A DNA stretch of 64,000 nt from Enterococcus raffinosus (GTDB lineage Bacteria; Bacillota; Bacilli; Lactobacillales; Enterococcaceae): NCBI RefSeq assembly GCF_001886185.1, contig NZ_JXLA01000007.1:38265-102264 (forward strand), in the 5' to 3' direction. The position numbers and the translations under genes were made by a program. Position 1 is the first letter of the stretch, and every line of letters starts with the position of its first letter. The notes beneath the pieces were generated by a model. That model had not been told where the DNA came from. It was given only the letters and a program-made list of their open reading frames with translations, and searched no databases. Below are positions 53,033 to 62,260 of this stretch, piece by piece.

Positions 53033-53647
53033 CTAAAGACCAGCTATCGTTTTATTCAAAACGAACAAACAGAAGTATCCATAGGAAGCTACTGACCACA
53101 GCTTAAAAATCAAGATGATCTTGAGATACTCCCGAAAAGAGAGATCCGTCATCCCCGCAACCAAACACGTCAAGTCGTCTGGCAAAAAGGGGAAAATAAA
53201 ACAGACAATCAATAATTTTTTAATATCCTGTGTGTGGTCCTGCAAGGTCGTTTCAAATTTTTCATAATTTTTCTCCGACAATACAAGACGAGCAAACTTC
53301 GGACCAAAGCGGCGGACCAATAAAAATAAGCCGACTTCTCCTATGACTAGTCCAATATAACTATACAAAATACCTGGGATATTGCCAAACATCAGCATCC
53401 CGACGATTGTTGCGAAACCACCAGGCAGAAAAGGGATGATTGGCTGGATCGCTTGGACGATGATAAACGCCGCAATAGCGAAACTCCCAAAATTTTTAAT
53501 AAAATGCTGCAAATCCGCCACCGAACCAAACATACCGGATCGCCGGATATAGATTAATATCAGAATAAACGCTGCCAAGCCAACAATCGGTAATACTTGG
53601 ATTACCTTCTGCTGCCAAGGCGCGCGTGTCCGCGACTTTTGTGCCAT
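53033..53647 (-). CDS. TVP38/TMEM64 family membrane protein (second)
   Basis: 204 residues from the ATG at 53647, preceded by AAGGAGGGG. Five or so hydrophobic segments and the VTT core QPIIPFLPGGFATIVGMLMFG and FIFPFLPDDLTCLVAGMTDL. Second member of this family in the window; not a close duplicate of the protein at 24647. Followed after a short hairpin by the Gfo/Idh gene. Confidence 0.88.
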   Translation of the reverse strand: MAQKSRTRAPWQQKVIQVLPIVGLAAFILILIYIRRSGMFGSVADLQHFIKNFGSFAIAAFIIVQAIQPIIPFLPGGFATIVGMLMFGNIPGILYSYIGLVIGEVGLFLLVRRFGPKFARLVLSEKNYEKFETTLQDHTQDIKKLLIVCFIFPFLPDDLTCLVAGMTDLSFREYLKIILIFKLWSVASYGYFCLFVLNKTIAGL

Positions 53648-53718
53648 CCTTCCCCTCCTTATCAAGTGCATAAGTGTGTAATTTAGATAATTATTTTCGC
53701 GCGCGGTACTTGATTGAC

Positions 53719-53826
53719 GCTAATTCCTATTGAAGAAATCATTTTTCTAAAATCATGAAACATGATTTCAGTCGTCTTCACGCGAACCATTTTACTAACC
53801 TACTAAAAATAGGTAGTAAAACTGGC
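53719..53826. repeat. Structured intergenic repeat, locus 4 (one unit)
   Basis: Unit GCTAATTCC at 53719; hairpin I AATCATTTTTC/GAAACATGATT; spacer CTTCACGCGAACCA; hairpin II TTTTACT (53790-53796)/AGTAAAA (53815-53821) with inner CCTA/TAGG; ends ACTGGCTTA, running up to the stop codon of the hydrolase gene. The arms differ from loci 2 and 6 by paired changes. Confidence 0.8.
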
Positions 53827-54699
53827 TTATTGATAGAACTCACCGATTTGATCAACAAACGGGAGCGATTCTTTTAATGGGTAAACGACAAAATCATGCA
53901 TCATACCTTCTACAACCTCAAGCTGCATCGTCGTTCCTTTGCTGCGCTTGATTCGATCCTGCAAACGCAAAACATCGGGATACAAAATTTCATCGGTTCC
54001 TGCCACCACGAATAATTTACCCAGCTGATCAAAATTTCCATAGATCGGTGAAACCATCGGATCGGTCAAAGGAAGCTCTCCCGCGTAATTCTCACCGGCT
54101 TCTGCCAGCAGGTCTTTTTCTAATAATACATCTTTTTCCTGTAATTCTTGTGAACGGGGATCGCTTAACGAAGCATCCAGCCACGGAGATGCCAAAGCAA
54201 TCTTTTTGGGCCGCTTCGGCAAATCGATATTTCGCAGATGCTGGGCTAAGCTCATCGCTAAGCCGCCCCCGGCTGAATCACCAAATAAGAAAAAGCAGTC
54301 ATCAGGGTATAAGTAAGTCAATTGTCGAAACGCCTTCTCTGTTAATGGAACTGTTTTTTCCGCTGTATTTTCTGGCGCTAACGGATAATCAAAATAGCTT
54401 ACTTTTAAATTATACCGTTTGACAAACCGCTCCTGAATTTCCTTATGAAAAGGTGACGCCTCCAACGCATAGCCGCCTCCATGTAAATAGAACACATGAC
54501 GTCTTGTGGGATGGCCAGGAAATAACGTAATCAGTTGATGTCCGTCAATTTCTGAAATCTTTTGCGGAATATCCGTTTGCGAAAGCTGGCGGCTGATTAA
54601 TCGTCTTCGCTTCGGCGGATCGACCATTGTTGCTCCCACCAGTTTTTTCATATTGATTACTTTAAAAACATTTTTTACAAATTTTGCTGAATAGCGCAT
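53827..54699 (-). CDS. Alpha/beta hydrolase (HSL-like esterase)
   Basis: 290 residues from the ATG at 54699 (MRYSAKFVKNVFK), preceded by GGAGG. Oxyanion motif YLHGGGYALEAS, nucleophile elbow GDSAGGGLAMSLA, and the C-terminal Asp/His region (VAGTDEILYPD, GMMHDFVVYP) give the hormone-sensitive-lipase-type esterase set. Cytoplasmic by appearance. Divergent from the acyltransferase gene with about 125 bases between. Confidence 0.92.
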   Translation of the reverse strand: MRYSAKFVKNVFKVINMKKLVGATMVDPPKRRRLISRQLSQTDIPQKISEIDGHQLITLFPGHPTRRHVFYLHGGGYALEASPFHKEIQERFVKRYNLKVSYFDYPLAPENTAEKTVPLTEKAFRQLTYLYPDDCFFLFGDSAGGGLAMSLAQHLRNIDLPKRPKKIALASPWLDASLSDPRSQELQEKDVLLEKDLLAEAGENYAGELPLTDPMVSPIYGNFDQLGKLFVVAGTDEILYPDVLRLQDRIKRSKGTTMQLEVVEGMMHDFVVYPLKESLPFVDQIGEFYQ

Positions 54700-54824
54700 C
54701 GCTGTATCCTCCAAATAAATTCCTATATCATCGCATAGAATTCGTCTTTTCGTGCTACAATAGACACGGTGGGCTATCGCAGTCTGCCTCTTAAGCATAA
54801 CGGAATCTAAAGGAGGTGTCCACA

Positions 54825-55826
54825 ATCACAAAACCGAATCGCGAATACCTTTACGATAATATTCGCGGCATCTTGATCCTACTCGTAGTATTGGGGCACG
54901 CATTGGAATATTTTCGTTTAGATAACAAGGTTGGCGAGTTTATTTACGTCTTCATCTACTTATTCCACATGCCGGTATTTATCTTTATTTCCGGTTATTT
55001 CTCAAAAAATCTGAAGAAGGGTCGTTCCACCGCAGTGGAGACTTTCCTTGTCCCTTATTTGCTGCTAAATTTAATTTTGACCCTAATTATGCTGGCCATT
55101 GGTAAAATCGATCAGTTTATGATATTGAGTCCAGGATGGACCCTTTGGTATTTATATTGTATGTTTATCTGGCGTTTATTGCTACCAGACCTCGTAAAAG
55201 TACGAAGAATCTTAATTTTAAGTTTTATTATCGGTATTTTCTCTGGTTTTTTAACTGAGTTTGGAACCTATATGGCGATGGCACGAACCTTAGGCTTTTT
55301 GCCGTATTTCTTAGCGGGGTATTTCACCACTCCCGAGTTAGTCTCTCGAGTACGCAAGACTCCCTTCAGAAAAATAATCAGTATAGGGATCATTCTTTTT
55401 GGGCTAGTGACCGCCTTCTTTTGGACAAAGAATAATTTGCCACCAGAACTTTTATGGCGAGATCGAGCTTACGCCTTCTTTCCCGTCCCTTTACTGCAAA
55501 ACCTATTGACGATCATCTTTTTATACGGCATTGGCTTTGCGTTCATCTTCGTCTTTCTGGCTCTCGTCAATAATAAGCCACACTTTTTCACTGCATGGGG
55601 ACAGCGCACTTTGGCTATTTATTTACTTCATGTTTACCTAGTGGCGCCATTAGTAGAATTTACGCAATTTGAAGATAATGCTGTCCTTCATCTAATTCTC
55701 TTAGTAGCAGGCAGTGGGTTTATCACTTATCTGCTATCACATCCTAAAGTAACAGAGATTCTGCGGAAAACACTTTCTCGAATTTTACATTTTATTATGC
55801 CAAACAAAAACGGCGACTCGTCATGA
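54825..55826 (+). CDS. Acyltransferase family 3 membrane protein
   Basis: About 333 residues with roughly ten membrane segments, beginning REYLYDNIRGILILLVVLGH, the family 3 (OafA/fucose O-acetylase-like) signature with its His. It probably transfers acetyl groups to cell wall or surface glycans. The likely start is unusual: AAAGGAGG (54809-54816) is followed 8 bases later by an in-frame ATC (54825); the only earlier start-like codon, GTG at 54816, lies inside that site. Confidence 0.85.
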   Translation: MTKPNREYLYDNIRGILILLVVLGHALEYFRLDNKVGEFIYVFIYLFHMPVFIFISGYFSKNLKKGRSTAVETFLVPYLLLNLILTLIMLAIGKIDQFMILSPGWTLWYLYCMFIWRLLLPDLVKVRRILILSFIIGIFSGFLTEFGTYMAMARTLGFLPYFLAGYFTTPELVSRVRKTPFRKIISIGIILFGLVTAFFWTKNNLPPELLWRDRAYAFFPVPLLQNLLTIIFLYGIGFAFIFVFLALVNNKPHFFTAWGQRTLAIYLLHVYLVAPLVEFTQFEDNAVLHLILLVAGSGFITYLLSHPKVTEILRKTLSRILHFIMPNKNGDSS

Positions 55827-55838
55827 GCCGCCGTTTTT
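55808..55838. terminator. Bidirectional terminator
   Basis: Stem AAACGGCGACTC/GAGCCGCCGTTT with one mismatch and T-runs on both strands, overlapping the acyltransferase stop codon, between convergent genes. Confidence 0.85.
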
Positions 55839-55853
55839 ATTTCTTCTATTTTA

Positions 55854-57041
55854 TTACTCAAAATTGCTTTCAGTTAAGCATGCGATGTAGATTTCTTTTA
55901 CCGCCGCTTCATCCAATGGAACGAAAGCATCGGTTTTTATAGTACTGTGAGCTACCGCTTGTTTGGCCATCTCATCGAATTTTTCTTCATTGATTCCTAC
56001 TTCTGGTAATGTCATTGGAATTCCGCAGGCTTTGAAGTAATCGTATAATTTTTGGATACCGATACGTGCGGCCAACATTGGAACCTTCTCTTCTACATTC
56101 CAAACATTCCATGCGAAATTCGCAAATTTATCAACTGTTTCATCATTCAAAGCATATTCCATCCAACGTGGTGTCAAGATTGCTAAGCCGACACCATGAG
56201 TGATATCGTAAAAGGCACTCAATTCATGCTCCATCGGATGACAAGACCAAGCACCTGGCTTGCCGTTTCCAGTCAACCCGTTCAAAGCTAACGTGCTCGC
56301 CCACATCAAATTAGCCCGTGCATCATAATCTTCCGGATATTTCAGGGCAATCGGACAGTTTTTAATCACTGAACGCATCAAGCCTTCTGAAACAGAATCT
56401 TGTACGTCGGTTCCCTCTGTCCGTTTGAAATAATTTTCAATCAAATGACTCATGATGTCCGCGGAACCTGCCGCTGTTTGATATTTATTTACACTAAAGG
56501 TGTTTTGCGGATCTAAGAAAGAAACTTTTGGCAGCATTGCTTTACTGCCGGTACCTAGTTTTTGATGCGTTGAAAGATTCGAAATCACTGCGCCACTATT
56601 CATTTCACTACCTGTCGCAGCCAATGTCAAAATCGTTACTAATGGCAAGGCGCCACCTTGGTATTTCCGACGCTGTAATACTAAATCCCAGGCATCGCCA
56701 TCAAATTTTGTGGCCGCAGCGACTACCTTCGCACAGTCAATCGTTGAGCCGCCGCCGACAGCCAAGATCACATCAACATTTTCTTTGCGACAAATTTCTG
56801 CTCCACGACGGACGGTTTCCACTCGTGGATTCGGTTCTACCCCAGCTAATTCAAAGACTTCGTTGCCATTTGCTTTTAACTGCTCCATCACTTTATCGTA
56901 TAAGCCGATCTTCTTGATGCTGCCGCCACCGTAAACGATCAGTACTCGTTTACCATATTGATTCAATACTTCAGGGAGCTCAGACAAACGATCCTTACCA
57001 AAACGAATATCCGTCGTTACATGAAAATCAAAATTTTCCAT
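55854..57041 (-). CDS. Iron-containing alcohol dehydrogenase (butanol dehydrogenase-like)
   Basis: 395 residues of the group III Fe-ADH family (YqhD/BdhA-like). Cofactor motif AVGGGSTIDCAKVV, metal-site region CHPMEHELSAFYDITHGVGLAIL with the clustered histidines, and TLAATGSEMNSGAVIS. Reduces aldehydes to alcohols with NAD(P)H. Ribosome binding site TGGAGGAA. Upstream lies a degraded structured repeat. Confidence 0.93.
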   Translation of the reverse strand: MENFDFHVTTDIRFGKDRLSELPEVLNQYGKRVLIVYGGGSIKKIGLYDKVMEQLKANGNEVFELAGVEPNPRVETVRRGAEICRKENVDVILAVGGGSTIDCAKVVAAATKFDGDAWDLVLQRRKYQGGALPLVTILTLAATGSEMNSGAVISNLSTHQKLGTGSKAMLPKVSFLDPQNTFSVNKYQTAAGSADIMSHLIENYFKRTEGTDVQDSVSEGLMRSVIKNCPIALKYPEDYDARANLMWASTLALNGLTGNGKPGAWSCHPMEHELSAFYDITHGVGLAILTPRWMEYALNDETVDKFANFAWNVWNVEEKVPMLAARIGIQKLYDYFKACGIPMTLPEVGINEEKFDEMAKQAVAHSTIKTDAFVPLDEAAVKEIYIACLTESNFE

Positions 57042-57069
57042 TTAAATTCCTCCATATTCATATTAAAGA

Positions 57070-57140
57070 TCTAATTTTTCCTAGGAAAAATCACTCTTAT
57101 CTTCTAGCCATAGACCATTTTATTAATACGTTGAGCCTTA
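57070..57140. repeat. Structured intergenic repeat, locus 5 (decayed)
   Basis: The palindrome ATTTTTCCTAGGAAAAAT (57074-57091) matches locus 2 unit 1 exactly in its core, followed by TCTAGCCATAGACCATTTTATTAA, a worn version of the spacer and left arm of hairpin II. The remainder is lost. Confidence 0.6.
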
Positions 57141-57250
57141 AATTGCTATAGTAATATTTGGGCGCTTTTCGAAACAAACTGCGACCAGCAGATCAGATAG
57201 CGTTGTTTGCCTCTATTCATTATCATAAGCCAAAGTTTTCCAGAAGGAAA

Positions 57251-58003
57251 CTATCTTCCCTCAATATTTTCCAAGTTAGACACAAAAAAATCTGTGATCT
57301 GATCCATTGTCGCGATCTGAACAAAATGGCGCTCCTTTGCGCTAACGAACGTAATATTATCTTGAGGATTCGCTTTGATAAAATCCGCGGTATGCTGATA
57401 GGGAACTTTTTCATCCTCTGTGCCATGCCAAAAGAAGACCGGGCGACCAGCAATTTTTTCAGGCGCTAAAGATAGATCATACTTTTCTAGCCAAGAGGTT
57501 AACTCTCGGTAATCCTTTGGTAAATAGAAGCCTAATTCGCCAGCATGCATGGCAATCTGTTCGCGATATTTGATTGGTGCAGGAGACCCCATCACACAGG
57601 CTGCTACATTGATCTCTGGATGCTGTGTCAAAAGCATGCAAGTCGTGATCCCGCCCATCGAGATACCACCTACACCGATTTTATCCCTCACCAATCCCAG
57701 ATTTTCAAAGTAATCAACTAGATAACCAAACTCATAAAGATTCGTTTGAATACTGTCCCAAAAAGTCAATGAAGGAATCTCCGACGTTTTTGTTTTACGT
57801 TCGCCATGATTGGCCGCATCCGGCAGCAAGACCCGAAAATTTTGCGCCGCTAATTTTCGCCCCTGCGTCAACACAAGTTCCTTCGCCGTCTGCCAGCCGT
57901 GGTAATAAATGATCAACGGCAGCGGTTCATAGATTTTATCCTCTGCCACAACTTCCAGCAAAGGAATATTCCCTACCATGCGTTTTCGTACCACTACTTT
58001 CAT
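57251..58003 (-). CDS. Alpha/beta hydrolase (YitV-like)
   Basis: 250 residues from the ATG at 58003, preceded by GGGAGG. Motifs: IYYHGWQTAKE, nucleophile Ser in GGISMGGITT, catalytic Asp/His in FFWHGTEDEKVPY and KERHFVQIA. Resembles the peptidase/esterase YitV group of prolyl oligopeptidase-like hydrolases. Substrate unknown. Confidence 0.88.
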   Translation of the reverse strand: MKVVVRKRMVGNIPLLEVVAEDKIYEPLPLIIYYHGWQTAKELVLTQGRKLAAQNFRVLLPDAANHGERKTKTSEIPSLTFWDSIQTNLYEFGYLVDYFENLGLVRDKIGVGGISMGGITTCMLLTQHPEINVAACVMGSPAPIKYREQIAMHAGELGFYLPKDYRELTSWLEKYDLSLAPEKIAGRPVFFWHGTEDEKVPYQHTADFIKANPQDNITFVSAKERHFVQIATMDQITDFFVSNLENIEGR

Positions 58004-58063
58004 TTCGTGCCTCCCATTCAGTCTTTCCTTCATTATACCTAGTCCTTCGAAAATACACGAAAA

Positions 58064-58093
58064 TACCGCCCTTCATGAGATAAAAGGGCGGTA
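58064..58093 (-). terminator. deoD operon terminator
   Basis: Perfect stem TACCGCCCTT/AAGGGCGGTA followed on the minus strand by TTTT. Confidence 0.85.
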
Positions 58094-58101
58094 CTAAAAA
58101 T

Positions 58102-58809
58102 TTATTCTGCAATTAATGTCTCTAATCCTACATACATCATGTCTTTAAAGGTATTTTGGCGTTCTTCTGAAGTTGTTTCTTCACCCGTTACCATGTGGTC
58201 GCTGACCGTCATGATGCCTAGTGTTTGAACATGGAATTTCGCCCCTAAGTAATATAAGATCGCTGCTTCCATCTCAACACCCATTACTCCGTATTCAGCC
58301 AAATTAAAGGTTGGAGCTAAATCATCTTTGTAGAAGGTGTCTTCTGACAACACATTTCCAACATGGGTCGTAAAGCCTTTTTCCTTCGCCACTTCATAAG
58401 CCTTCATCATCAGATCAAAATCTGCGATCGGCGCAAAGTGGAAACCTGGAAAATGTTTTTCCACCATAGACGAGCTCGTCACTGCCCCTTGAGCAATAAT
58501 CAAATCACGGACATGAACGTTTTTAGACAATGCGCCGCATGTTCCCACACGGATCAATTTTTTCACCCCGTAAGATTGAATCAGCTCCTGCGCATAGATT
58601 CCAGCAGAAGGCATGCCCATCCCTGTCCCTTGGACAGAAACGCGTTCGCCTTTGTAAGTTCCAGTATAACCTAACATGCCTCGCACGTTGTTATAACATT
58701 TCGCATCCTCTAAAAAATTTTCCGCGATAAATTTTGCTCGCAATGGATCTCCCGGCAGTAAAATTTTATCCGCAATTTCACCTTGTTTTGCTTCAATATG
58801 AACGCTCAT
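58102..58809 (-). CDS. deoD: Purine nucleoside phosphorylase DeoD type
   Basis: 235 residues; trimer-of-dimers hexameric PNP splitting purine (deoxy)nucleosides, including adenosine. Motifs: [46 protein letters not shown] and [10 protein letters not shown] (catalytic Asp). Last gene of deoB-punA-deoD. AGGAGG precedes the ATG. Confidence 0.97.
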   Translation of the reverse strand: MSVHIEAKQGEIADKILLPGDPLRAKFIAENFLEDAKCYNNVRGMLGYTGTYKGERVSVQGTGMGMPSAGIYAQELIQSYGVKKLIRVGTCGALSKNVHVRDLIIAQGAVTSSSMVEKHFPGFHFAPIADFDLMMKAYEVAKEKGFTTHVGNVLSEDTFYKDDLAPTFNLAEYGVMGVEMEAAILYYLGAKFHVQTLGIMTVSDHMVTGEETTSEERQNTFKDMMYVGLETLIAE

Positions 58810-58860
58810 TGTATTCCTCCTCGATCAATTATCATTATGTCTATTATATTAATAAACGTT

Positions 58861-59679
58861 TTATAGAACCGCTAGTGTTTCTTTGATTAATTTCTTGAAG
58901 TCTTCTTTGACACGTTCTGTGGTTTCCACTACTTCCGCGTGGTTCAAGTTGGCTTGCATACCAGCCGCTAAGTTGGTAATACAAGACACACCCAAAACTT
59001 TCATACCGCTGTGAGCCGCTACGATAACTTCTGGAACCGTCGACATACCGACCGCATCTGCGCCAATCGTGCGAGCCATGCGAATTTCCGCAGGGGTTTC
59101 ATAGGTTGGACCTGTCATTCCAAGATACACGCCTTCTTGCAGATCAATCGCTAATTTGCCTGCAACTTCTCGTGCTTTTTCTTGATATTCCTTCGTATAA
59201 GCCGCACTCATATCTGGGAAGCGAGGGCCCATGTTTTCATCATTTGGTCCGATCAATGGATTGGTTCCCATAAAGTTGATATGGTCTGTGATCAGCATCA
59301 AGTTGCCTGGTTGGAAGCCTTCATTTACACCGCCAGCCGCGTTTGTTACGACAACTGAGTGAATTCCTAAGGCCGCCATCACGCGAACAGGGTAAGTCAC
59401 TGTCTCCATCGTGTTCCCTTCATAATAATGGAAACGTCCTTGCATCGCCAACACATTTTTTCCAGCTAATTGTCCATAAACTAATTGCCCGGCATGGCCA
59501 ATCACTGTTGAAACAGGGAAATGTGGAATCTCGTTATACGGGATCACAACAGGGTTTTCGATTTCTTCTGCTAGTTCGCCTAGTCCTGATCCTAAGATCA
59601 AACCAAAGGCGACATCCGCTACTCCTTTGTCTTGAATGTAGCTGGCTGTTTGTTGGATTTTTTCTTGTACGTCTGTCAT
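58861..59679 (-). CDS. punA: Purine nucleoside phosphorylase PunA type
   Basis: 272 residues; trimeric PNP preferring guanosine and inosine. Motifs: LILGSGLGELAEEI, GHAGQLVYGQL, MQGRFHYYEGN, VTNAAGGVNEGFQPG and AVGMSTVPEVIVA. It complements DeoD in substrate range, as in other firmicutes. Second gene of the operon. Confidence 0.97.
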   Translation of the reverse strand: MTDVQEKIQQTASYIQDKGVADVAFGLILGSGLGELAEEIENPVVIPYNEIPHFPVSTVIGHAGQLVYGQLAGKNVLAMQGRFHYYEGNTMETVTYPVRVMAALGIHSVVVTNAAGGVNEGFQPGNLMLITDHINFMGTNPLIGPNDENMGPRFPDMSAAYTKEYQEKAREVAGKLAIDLQEGVYLGMTGPTYETPAEIRMARTIGADAVGMSTVPEVIVAAHSGMKVLGVSCITNLAAGMQANLNHAEVVETTERVKEDFKKLIKETLAVL

Positions 59680-59704
59680 AAAATGCTCCTTTTTCTGAGT
59701 ATTT

Positions 59705-60877
59705 TTATTTCAATAATTTTAAGAAACTTTCGCCATTTTCAGTAGCTGGCACATCAAAGTTTTCCGCGATTGTCGCAGCGATGTCTGAGTAATAACCTTG
59801 TGGTAATTTCCCCTGTGCCGCCATTTTTTTGCTGTAAACCAAGAATGGAACGTATTCACGGGTATGGTCTGTCCCTGTGAAGGTTGGATCGTTTCCGTGA
59901 TCAGCGGTAATCATCAATAAATCATCATCCTGCATCGCATCTAAAATTTCTGGAATGCGAAGATCAAATTCTTCGATTGCATGAGCATAGCCTACCACAT
60001 CCCGACGATGTCCGAACAACGCATCAAAATCAACTAAGTTCGTGAAGCTCAAACCTGTAAAATCTTTTTTCATTACGTCTAATAATTTATCAACGCCATC
60101 CATGTTGCTCTTCGTGCGAACGGCATCTGTAATTCCTTGTCCGTTAAAGATATCATTAATTTTACCAACGGCGATCACGTCTTTTCCGTTGTCCTTCAAT
60201 GAATCCAAAACAGTCTTACCAAATGGATCAAGAGCATAGTCGTGACGATTGCTAGTCCGAGTAAAGTCACCAGGTTCGCCGATATACGGGCGAGCAATAA
60301 TTCGACCGATCATGTAAGGATCATCCTTCGTAATATCACGAACATATTGACAAATCTTATAAAGTTCATCCAACGGAATAATTTCTTCATGAGCAGCAAT
60401 CTGCAACACTGGGTCAGCTGAAGTGTAGATAATCAAATCCCCTGTCTTCATCTGCTCTTCCCCAAAATCTTTGATGACTTCTGTTCCGCTATAGGGTTTG
60501 TTGGCTCCCATAATAATACCACGACCAGAAAACTCAGAGATTTTATCTAGCAATTCTTGCGGGAAGCCTTCTGGGAAAACACGAAATGGGGTTTGAATAT
60601 TCAACCCAGCAATTTCCCAGTGACCTGTCATCGTGTCTTTACCAACAGAAATTTCTTCTAATTTTGTTGCATAGCCATCGTGATCAGCGACATCCTTTAC
60701 GCCCTTCAATGGACGAATGGTTCCAAGTCCAAGCTGTTCCAAATGCGGGATATTCAATCCAGCTTCTTCAGCAATATGACCCAAGGTGTCCGAACCAACG
60801 TCTCCAAATTTTTCAGCATCCGGTGCTTCTCCGATACCGACAGAATCCATAACGACTAAGTGAATACGCTTAAACAT
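59705..60877 (-). CDS. deoB: Phosphopentomutase
   Basis: 390 residues; interconverts (deoxy)ribose 1- and 5-phosphate, feeding nucleoside sugars into the pentose phosphate pathway or to DeoC. Alkaline-phosphatase-like metalloenzyme: [13 protein letters not shown] (metal Asp), the activating Thr in [11 protein letters not shown], and [20 protein letters not shown]. First gene of deoB-punA-deoD, downstream of the nup permease genes after 430 bases. Confidence 0.97.
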   Translation of the reverse strand: MFKRIHLVVMDSVGIGEAPDAEKFGDVGSDTLGHIAEEAGLNIPHLEQLGLGTIRPLKGVKDVADHDGYATKLEEISVGKDTMTGHWEIAGLNIQTPFRVFPEGFPQELLDKISEFSGRGIIMGANKPYSGTEVIKDFGEEQMKTGDLIIYTSADPVLQIAAHEEIIPLDELYKICQYVRDITKDDPYMIGRIIARPYIGEPGDFTRTSNRHDYALDPFGKTVLDSLKDNGKDVIAVGKINDIFNGQGITDAVRTKSNMDGVDKLLDVMKKDFTGLSFTNLVDFDALFGHRRDVVGYAHAIEEFDLRIPEILDAMQDDDLLMITADHGNDPTFTGTDHTREYVPFLVYSKKMAAQGKLPQGYYSDIAATIAENFDVPATENGESFLKLLK

Positions 60878-61043
60878 TTCTATTCCCTCTTTCTATTGAT
60901 TTATATCTAATAAGCAGAACAAGACCCGCTTATAAATTTAACAAAACTAAGATACTACTAAATTTTCAACTCAGCTTTAGTATATTGGGTTCTTAAAGTC
61001 CCGTAAACTAAAAGCCATTGTGTTAGTGCGTACTGGACTTGCA

Positions 61044-61250
61044 GCTAATTCGCTTTAATGTAATAACTTTTTCAAAAACCGAAAAAGTTAATCTGATTCT
61101 CATCACGCATACCATCCAACTAAACAGCGCGTCAAAATAAGCTAACTCATTGTAGATGAAATAATTTTTCTAAACCCGTGAAAAATGAGTTTTATTTTCG
61201 TACGCATACGATTCCACTAATCGCGCTAAAGCGCGAAGTGGAACTCGCAA
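61044..61250. repeat. Structured intergenic repeat, locus 6 (two units)
   Basis: Unit 1 (61044-61140): GCTAATTCG, hairpin I TAACTTTTTC/GAAAAAGTTA (61064-61090), spacer ATCACGCATACCA, damaged hairpin II. Unit 2 (61141-61250): GCTAACTCATT, hairpin I ATTTTTC/GAAAAAT (61164-61186), spacer TTTTCGTACGCATACGA, hairpin II TTCCACT (61212-61218)/AGTGGAA (61237-61243) with inner CGCGC/GCGCG and loop TAAA, then CTCGCAAAAA in the U-tract of the nup terminator. Confidence 0.85.
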
Positions 61251-61293
61251 AAAGGGCGTGACTAAGAAACGCTGTCCCATAGTCCCACCCTTT
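61249..61293 (-). terminator. nup operon terminator
   Basis: Minus strand stem GGGTGGGACTA/TAGTCACGCCC (G-U tolerant) followed by TTTTT, directly joined to the structured repeat. Confidence 0.75.
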
Positions 61294-61306
61294 AATAACA
61301 AAAGAA

Positions 61307-62260
61307 TTATTTTGATTTGATGTAGTTGACGCCATCGGCTTTTGGTGCGGCTGATTTTCCTAAGAAGAGAACCAGTACGATGATCGTCAATACGTATGGT
61401 GCTGATTGCAGGTACACATCTGGAATTTGTGAGATGATCGGCAGATTAGACCCTGCGATACTCAAGTTTTGTGCAAAGCCGAAGAACACTGCGGCTCCCA
61501 TAGCACCTAACGGATTCCATTTACCAAAGATCATCGCTGCTAATGAAATGAATCCTTGTCCTGCGATGGTTGTTGCCGCGAAACGTCCCGCGATGGATTG
61601 TGCAAAGACTGCTCCGCCCATTCCGCCTAAGAAGCCGGAAATCAAGACTCCTGAATAGCGCAATGCGTAAACATTGATCCCTAACGTATCCGCTGCTTGA
61701 GGATTTTCACCAACAGAGCGTAAACGTAAACCAAAGCGCGTTTTGAAAATGACAAACCAAGAAATTACTGCGACTAAAATCGCAAAATACGCTGGTAAGC
61801 TAGTGTTTTTAAAGAACAACTCGCCTAGTACTGGGATTTTACTCAAACCTGGAAAATCAAAGTACCCGAATTGCTGTTGAATGGTATCTGTTTGACCTTT
61901 TCCATAGATTACTTTAATCAAGAAAATCGCTAATGGCGGCGCCAATAAGTTCATTACAGTACCACTAATGATATGATCCGCACGGAAGTTGACTGTCGCT
62001 ACTGCATGCAGCAGTGAGAATGCCATTCCTGCTAGACCGCCGACTAAAACGCCCAGCCATGGTGTCATCGCACCGAACTGATCCGCAAAAGCTAAGTTGA
62101 ATACCACAGAACTGAAGGCACCGGCAACCATGATTCCTTCCAAACCAACGTTAACGATCCCGCTTCGTTCAGAAAACACCCCGCCAAGTGCAGTTAAAAT
62201 TAACGGTGCAGAGTACACAAGTGTCTGAGCAATAATTGAAGCTAATAAATCCATATTCAT
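61307..62260 (-). CDS. nupQ: Nucleoside ABC transporter permease (NupQ-like)
   Basis: 317 residues, about nine membrane segments, BmpC/NupQ type branched-chain-transporter-like permease. Motifs: GGVFSERSGIVNVGLEGIM and GINVYALRYSGVLISGFLGGMGGAVF. Forms the channel with NupP. Overlaps nupP by one base. Context with deoB-punA-deoD shows nucleoside import feeding breakdown. Confidence 0.93.
   Translation of the reverse strand: MNMDLLASIIAQTLVYSAPLILTALGGVFSERSGIVNVGLEGIMVAGAFSSVVFNLAFADQFGAMTPWLGVLVGGLAGMAFSLLHAVATVNFRADHIISGTVMNLLAPPLAIFLIKVIYGKGQTDTIQQQFGYFDFPGLSKIPVLGELFFKNTSLPAYFAILVAVISWFVIFKTRFGLRLRSVGENPQAADTLGINVYALRYSGVLISGFLGGMGGAVFAQSIAGRFAATTIAGQGFISLAAMIFGKWNPLGAMGAAVFFGFAQNLSIAGSNLPIISQIPDVYLQSAPYVLTIIVLVLFLGKSAAPKADGVNYIKSK

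Larger units (their letters stand above)
60878..61306. other. Intergenic region between nup permease and deoB
   Basis: About 430 bases without a gene: the nup terminator, two clear structured repeat units (plus a worn third around 60990-61043 ending ACTTGCA), and near 60900 the AT-rich deoB promoter region. No single promoter could be fixed. Confidence 0.6.
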
